Assembly (NCBI GenBank): GCA_029934875.1
Contig: JAOZLK010000245.1
Location: forward strand, 1-6,787
DNA: 6,787 nt
Origin: Bacteroidales bacterium
GTDB taxonomy: Bacteria; Bacteroidota; Bacteroidia; Bacteroidales; GCA-2748055
Direction of reading: 5' to 3'
The notes under the pieces were generated by a model, which saw only the letters and a program-made list of their open reading frames with translations, ran no database searches and had not been told where the DNA came from. Positions 1 to 3,905 of this stretch are shown one piece after another (the stretch's first letter is position 1; each line of letters opens with the position of its first letter). The translations under genes and the position numbers were made by a program.

Positions 1-1
1 T

Positions 2-460
2 TATTACCTGAAGGCGGGTCATTACTCAGAACGGATTGCCTATGTAAAATCCGGGTTACTCAGATCCTATTTTGAATCCAACGGCAAAGAGACCACTACT
101 TTTTTTGCCACACAAGGAACCATAGCTGTTGACTTACATAGTTTTATTCAGAGAATTCCCAGCAAAGAGAGCATTCAGGCACTGGAGGAGACAGAGGTTT
201 CCTATATTGAACGGAAAACATTGTATGCCCTGTATGAGGGGAACTGGAAATGGCAACAGGTAGGCAGACTGCTTATGGAGCATTATTTTGTGGAATCCGA
301 AGAAAGAACAATCAGGCTGCAAAGTAAATCTGCTCACGACCTGTATGAGTATTTTGTCCAACAACATCCTGATATAGTAAAGCTTACCTCATTATCGTAT
401 ATTGCCTCCTACCTTGGAATGACTCCGGAAACTTTAAGCCGTATTCGAAAATACAGATAA
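2..460 (+). CDS. Crp/Fnr-family transcriptional regulator, 5'-truncated
   Basis: This is the C-terminal 152 residues of a one-component DNA-binding regulator; the window begins inside the gene. Family members of this Bacteroidota type are about 190 residues, so roughly 40 N-terminal residues are missing. Visible residues 1-75 are the later strands of the cyclic-nucleotide-binding-like beta-barrel (AYVKSGLLRSYF, then TTTFFATQG). The phosphate-binding cassette of cAMP-binding CRP is not recognisable, so the ligand is unknown. The long dimerisation helix follows at about residues 76-110. The helix-turn-helix is at the extreme C-terminus (YIASYLGMTPETLSRIRK). Its recognition helix carries E143, S146 and R147, the same E-x-x-S-R pattern that E. 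coli FNR uses to read TTGAT half-sites. No cysteine occurs in the visible part, which argues against an FNR-type iron-sulfur oxygen sensor. The protein stops right after the recognition helix, as is usual for this subfamily. A TTGAT-N4-ATCAA palindrome lies 39 bases after the stop, so the downstream hydrolase genes are plausible targets. Confidence 0.9.
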   Translation, partial: YYLKAGHYSERIAYVKSGLLRSYFESNGKETTTFFATQGTIAVDLHSFIQRIPSKESIQALEETEVSYIERKTLYALYEGNWKWQQVGRLLMEHYFVESEERTIRLQSKSAHDLYEYFVQQHPDIVKLTSLSYIASYLGMTPETLSRIRKYR

Positions 461-482
461 GGGCATACCTGCTAACTGTTTA

Positions 483-496
483 TTGATAATAATTAG
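483..496. promoter_or_regulatory. Possible second, degenerate Crp/Fnr site
   Basis: TTGAT-AATA-ATTAG has one intact TTGAT half-site and a second half matching ATCAA at only three of five positions. Its centre is exactly 17 bp upstream of the centre of the perfect palindrome at 500-513, so a second dimer here would be about one and a half helical turns away. It may be a weak auxiliary site or chance in AT-rich DNA. Confidence 0.25.
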
Positions 497-499
497 TTT

Positions 500-513
500 T
501 TGATCTTTATCAA
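500..513. promoter_or_regulatory. Perfect FNR/CRP-type operator palindrome TTGAT-CTTT-ATCAA
   Basis: The sequence TTGATCTTTATCAA matches the FNR consensus TTGAT-N4-ATCAA at all ten defined positions. It lies 39 bases after the stop codon of a Crp/Fnr-family regulator and 38 bases before the GH2 start codon. Its centre (506.5) is 41.5 bp upstream of base 548, which is where transcription would begin if the TATTTTTG box at 536-543 is the -7 element. That is the spacing of class II CRP/FNR activation. The match to the consensus is seen directly. Which protein binds, and whether it activates, is inferred. Confidence 0.65.
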
Positions 514-535
514 TTCACTGAGTGTATTCATATTG

Positions 536-543
536 TATTTTTG
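536..543 (+). promoter_or_regulatory. Candidate Bacteroidota -7 promoter element TATTTTTG
   Basis: TATTTTTG fits the Bacteroidota sigma-ABfr -7 consensus TAnnTTTG exactly. No TTTG-type -33 element is found at the expected distance (around 514-518 the sequence is TTCAC). This would fit a promoter that depends on an activator bound at 500-513. The implied start site, about base 548, leaves only about four bases before the GH2 ATG at 552, so the transcript would be nearly leaderless. This is a short motif in AT-rich DNA, so it could be chance. Confidence 0.35.
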
Positions 544-551
544 AATTTGTA

Positions 552-3500
552 ATGAAATTCTTACACTTTGTTTTCATTATTGTAGGTTTTAACCTGCAGC
601 TCACCTTTGGACAACAGGTGTCTTTTACCAGGGATTTCGCGCCCCAGGAAGGGCTTGTGAAAAAGGTGGAAAAACCCTTGCGGGATGAAATCTGCCTGAA
701 TGGAACCTGGCAGTTTATGCCGGTCGAGCTTTCCGGGGACATAACATTTGAAGAGATAAAGTCGCCCGTATTACCTGCAGCTTCAGGTTGGGAAAAGACA
801 CCCCTTAAGATACCTTCTCCCTGGAATGTAAATGGCTTTACCGATGGGACGGGGGGTGACTTCCAAACTTATCCATCCTATCCTGAGCGATGGAAGCATG
901 TCAAATCGGGATGGCTTAAGAAAACGCTTACAGTACCCGCCGATTGGGAAGGAAACCGGATAATCCTTCATTTTGAGGCCGTTGCCGGATTTGCCAAGGT
1001 TTTTGTAAACGGCGCGGAAGCAGGCGAGCATTTCGATTCCTTCCTGCCCTTCAGCTTTGATGTGACCGGGCATGCCAGGGCAGGTGAGCAAATGGAAGTA
1101 CTGGTCTGGGTGGCCAGTGGAAACCTGTTGAATGAGCCCGGCAAATTCGGATACAGGAACCATGTGGGGGGCTCCTTCTGGGGAAGCTATATAGCGGGGA
1201 TCTGGCAGGACGTTTATTTGCAGAAACTCCCCGAAGTATACCTGTCCGACACCTACATTAAACCATGGGTGGATAAGGATGAGCTTGAGCTGGAAGTCAC
1301 AGTAAAAAATACTACCAGGAGGCCAAAGCAGGTTCAGCTTCATGCTGACATCCGCATCTGGATCAATAAAGCCGGCTCAAACCTGGTTGAAGCACCTGAG
1401 ATCAACTGGACCCTGGGTGAATCAAGTCTGTCCCTGCAAAAAGAAGAACTGGTACTGGAACCGAATTCAAGCAAGACCTTCATCCTGAAATCCAGGGTAG
1501 AAGGCAAACTGGATCTCTGGTCACCTGATCGTCCGGTTCTGTATGGGCTGATGGTATCGGTGAATGATACGGAGGAGGTGTTGGATACTAAATATAACCG
1601 CTTTGGATGGCGACAGTTTGATATTAAGGGGAAACAGCTACTTCTGAACGGAGAACCCATTGTGATAAAGGGTGATTCCTGGCACTTTATGGGTGTGCCC
1701 CAGATGAGCCGCCGTTATGCCTGGGCCTGGTACCGGATGCTGAAGGATGCCAATGCCAACGGGGTACGCCTGCATGCCCAGGTCTTCCCCCGTTTTTACC
1801 TGGAAATGGCCGATGAAATGGGAATTTGCGTGCTTGATGAGACGGCCATCTGGGCCAGCGACAACGGTCCGAAGGTTGATTCTGAGCGCTACTGGGAGGC
1901 CTGCCTTTACCATGTGAAAGGACTTGTGCTCAGGGACCGTAACCACCCTTCGGTTTTTGGCTGGAGTGTATGCAATGAAACCCTGCCGGTGACCAAGAAT
2001 GTGATCAAAGCCCCAAAGGAATATCTGCACCGGAATATCCGGGAAATCAATAAGTGGGTGGACATCTGCATGGCTTATGATCCTTCTCGCACTTGGATCT
2101 CCGGTGACGGAGAAACTCCGGAGCTTCAGATAGGAAGCCCCGTCAAGGACAAACTGCCAACAGTCATTGGCCACTATGGCCCGAAGGCCGCATACAAGTA
2201 TTGGTCGAAGCATGGAAAACCCTGGGGAATCGGGGAAACTGGCATGGCCTATTATGGATCACCCGCCCAGGTGGCAAAAGTGAACGGCGACCGCGCCTAT
2301 GAATCCCAGCTGGGCAGAATGGAAGGACTTGCCGCGGAGGCTTTTGATCTGATCTCAGCTCAACGCAAGAACAAGGCCTCCTACGCATCGGTGTTCAACC
2401 TGGCCTGGTATGGATTAAAACCCCTGGCACTGGGCCTTGTAGATATAAGCAGGGCGCCGGCCGGTGCAGATGGTATATTCTTTGGCAAATACCTGGAAGG
2501 AAAGCCCGGTTATCAGCCGGAGCGCCTGGGCGCGTATTGCACCACCTTTAATCCAGGCTATGATCCTTCCCTGCCGCTATATGAACCCTGGCCCCTGTTC
2601 GATGCAATAAAGGCTGCCAATGCAGAAGATTACAGTAAAAGGGAAAACATCTGGAAGAATAAAACGGACCAGACCGTGAAAATTGCCAGGGCGAAAAACA
2701 AGCAAAGTATAGTATGGCTTTCTGCGCCTGAAGTTACCCCGGCAAAACTACAGTTCGAAAACATAGCGGTGAAATTTGAAGTCCTCTCCCCGGGCGACCG
2801 ACAGTTGATATTAATCGACGGCCTCATGCCTCCCGCGCCCCATCCAGACCTGATCGATGAACTGAAGTCCTCCATGGAGCATGGGAGCACCGTACTGTTC
2901 TGGGGAGCAGGCCATCCTTCCAGGGAGCTGATCGAGGCCCTCACCGGCAGTGAGATCCGCTTTCATGAGCGACATGCCACTTCTTACCTGGTCCGGGGGA
3001 AACACCCCATCATCCGGAAGGAGAACCTGGCGAGCCTGTATTTTTCCGAACTGACCAGTGACCCGGTATCTGAAGGTTCCGTGTCCGGAAAATGGGTGGA
3101 AGAATCAAAGCTGATTCTGGAAGCCTGCAATACCGACTGGCTGAAATGGAACTACCAGGGCGAGACTATCAAGACGGCCAAGGTATACAGGAGCGAGCGC
3201 GAAGCCAAAAACCCGGGCAATGTGCTGGTTCAGCAGCCCATGGGCAAGGGTGAGTTGATGCTTACCACCATTGACCTCTTTGAGTCAGGGATAGGAGGGA
3301 GGGAAAGGGCTGCCAGGATGATCCGGAACCTGGGAGGTAAACTGAAGGGAAAGAAAAAGGATATCCCCGCTGCCCTGAATAAGAAAATGGAACTTGAACA
3401 TGTCCTGTTCTCGGGGCCCCTCCCGGTATCGGAGGCTGACAGGGACCTTGATCCTGGCACCGTGAAACTGGGTGGCGCCATACAGGGTAACTACTGGCAT

Positions 3501-3893
3501 ATGGCTGAAGCCGGCAAAAAGGGAATTTTTGATTTCAAAAGCCTGCCTTTTCCGGAACATGAAAGTGGAATGGCCTATCTTAGCTTCTGGATGTACAGTC
3601 CCCGCTCACTGACCGATCTGTTAATCGAACCCGACATGCCCCGCCTGGATATGCACATGGCATCGGCCGGAGCGCTGTCCCTCCGGGTGAATGGGAAAAG
3701 GCTGAAAACATACACTGGCTCTGGAGTATTCAATGAAGAGGCCTTCACCTTTGAGGGGCTTCCGCTTGAGAAGGGGTGGAATCACATCCTGGTAAAGCTT
3801 GTACAGGATCAGGGCGATTGGAGATGTAGAGTTCGTTTTACCAGCACCAGGACTGAGTATGTCAAAGAGATGAAAACAATTGTTGACAGGTAA
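552..3893 (+). CDS. Secreted glycoside hydrolase family 2 enzyme (beta-glycosidase), multidomain
   Basis: An exported retaining beta-glycosidase of 1113 residues, predicted to cleave non-reducing-end sugars from a glycan in the periplasm or outside. A signal peptide (KFLHFVFIIVGF core) probably ends at TFG20/Q21; there is no lipobox cysteine. Domains in order: GH2 sugar-binding jelly roll, about 38-235 (LNGTWQF at 49-55, SPWN at 89-92, FDVT at 169-172, GIWQDVYL from 216); Ig-like domain, about 236-350; TIM barrel, about 351-690, opening with FGWRQFDI and NGEP. The GH2 signature RDRNHPSVFGWSVCNE (461-476) gives acid/base E476, and GIGETG gives probable nucleophile E562. Next are a glutamine-amidotransferase-like domain (about 717-915) without a catalytic cysteine and a beta-sandwich-like C-terminal domain (about 930-1100, with GWNHILVKL). 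Substrate (galactoside, glucuronide, mannoside or other) cannot be read from the sequence. The ATG at 552 is chosen over the upstream in-frame GTG at 522 because the signal peptide starts there. It is followed closely by a GH92 gene, probably in one operon. Confidence 0.93.
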   Translation: MKFLHFVFIIVGFNLQLTFGQQVSFTRDFAPQEGLVKKVEKPLRDEICLNGTWQFMPVELSGDITFEEIKSPVLPAASGWEKTPLKIPSPWNVNGFTDGTGGDFQTYPSYPERWKHVKSGWLKKTLTVPADWEGNRIILHFEAVAGFAKVFVNGAEAGEHFDSFLPFSFDVTGHARAGEQMEVLVWVASGNLLNEPGKFGYRNHVGGSFWGSYIAGIWQDVYLQKLPEVYLSDTYIKPWVDKDELELEVTVKNTTRRPKQVQLHADIRIWINKAGSNLVEAPEINWTLGESSLSLQKEELVLEPNSSKTFILKSRVEGKLDLWSPDRPVLYGLMVSVNDTEEVLDTKYNRFGWRQFDIKGKQLLLNGEPIVIKGDSWHFMGVPQMSRRYAWAWYRMLKDANANGVRLHAQVFPRFYLEMADEMGICVLDETAIWASDNGPKVDSERYWEACLYHVKGLVLRDRNHPSVFGWSVCNETLPVTKNVIKAPKEYLHRNIREINKWVDICMAYDPSRTWISGDGETPELQIGSPVKDKLPTVIGHYGPKAAYKYWSKHGKPWGIGETGMAYYGSPAQVAKVNGDRAYESQLGRMEGLAAEAFDLISAQRKNKASYASVFNLAWYGLKPLALGLVDISRAPAGADGIFFGKYLEGKPGYQPERLGAYCTTFNPGYDPSLPLYEPWPLFDAIKAANAEDYSKRENIWKNKTDQTVKIARAKNKQSIVWLSAPEVTPAKLQFENIAVKFEVLSPGDRQLILIDGLMPPAPHPDLIDELKSSMEHGSTVLFWGAGHPSRELIEALTGSEIRFHERHATSYLVRGKHPIIRKENLASLYFSELTSDPVSEGSVSGKWVEESKLILEACNTDWLKWNYQGETIKTAKVYRSEREAKNPGNVLVQQPMGKGELMLTTIDLFESGIGGRERAARMIRNLGGKLKGKKKDIPAALNKKMELEHVLFSGPLPVSEADRDLDPGTVKLGGAIQGNYWHMAEAGKKGIFDFKSLPFPEHESGMAYLSFWMYSPRSLTDLLIEPDMPRLDMHMASAGALSLRVNGKRLKTYTGSGVFNEEAFTFEGLPLEKGWNHILVKLVQDQGDWRCRVRFTSTRTEYVKEMKTIVDR

Positions 3894-3905
3894 AAATATA
3901 GAATA
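3894..3905 (+). other. 12-base operon junction between GH2 and GH92 genes
   Basis: Only twelve A/T-rich bases (AAATATAGAATA) separate the GH2 stop codon from the GH92 start. There is no room for a promoter or terminator, so the two genes are most likely cotranscribed. No Shine-Dalgarno sequence sits at normal spacing; an AGG within the end of the GH2 gene is too distant. AT-rich leaders without Shine-Dalgarno sequences are usual in Bacteroidota. Confidence 0.7.

Larger units (their letters stand above)
461..551. other. AT-rich intergenic regulatory region
   Basis: This 91-base gap between the regulator and the GH2 gene is clearly more AT-rich than its flanks. It holds a TTGAT half-site near 483, a perfect TTGAT-N4-ATCAA palindrome at 500-513 and a -7-like box at 536-543. 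I see no GC-rich hairpin followed by a T-run, so no intrinsic terminator for the regulator gene can be assigned. Readthrough from the regulator into the hydrolase genes cannot be excluded. Confidence 0.75.

Noticed and set aside
500..513. Palindrome as an intrinsic terminator hairpin for the regulator gene
   Set aside because: The stem would be five mostly A-T pairs with a four-base loop, and no T-run follows (TTCACTGAG). It is too weak for a terminator and fits an operator far better.
522..551. In-frame GTG extension of the GH2 gene (ten extra residues)
   Set aside because: The extension would put a polar stretch before the signal peptide and would overlap the candidate promoter. The ATG at 552 begins a standard signal peptide.
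2700..3300. Glutamine amidotransferase activity in the GH2 protein
   Set aside because: The region has the general fold pattern but no nucleophile cysteine motif, so a structural or oligomerisation role is more likely.
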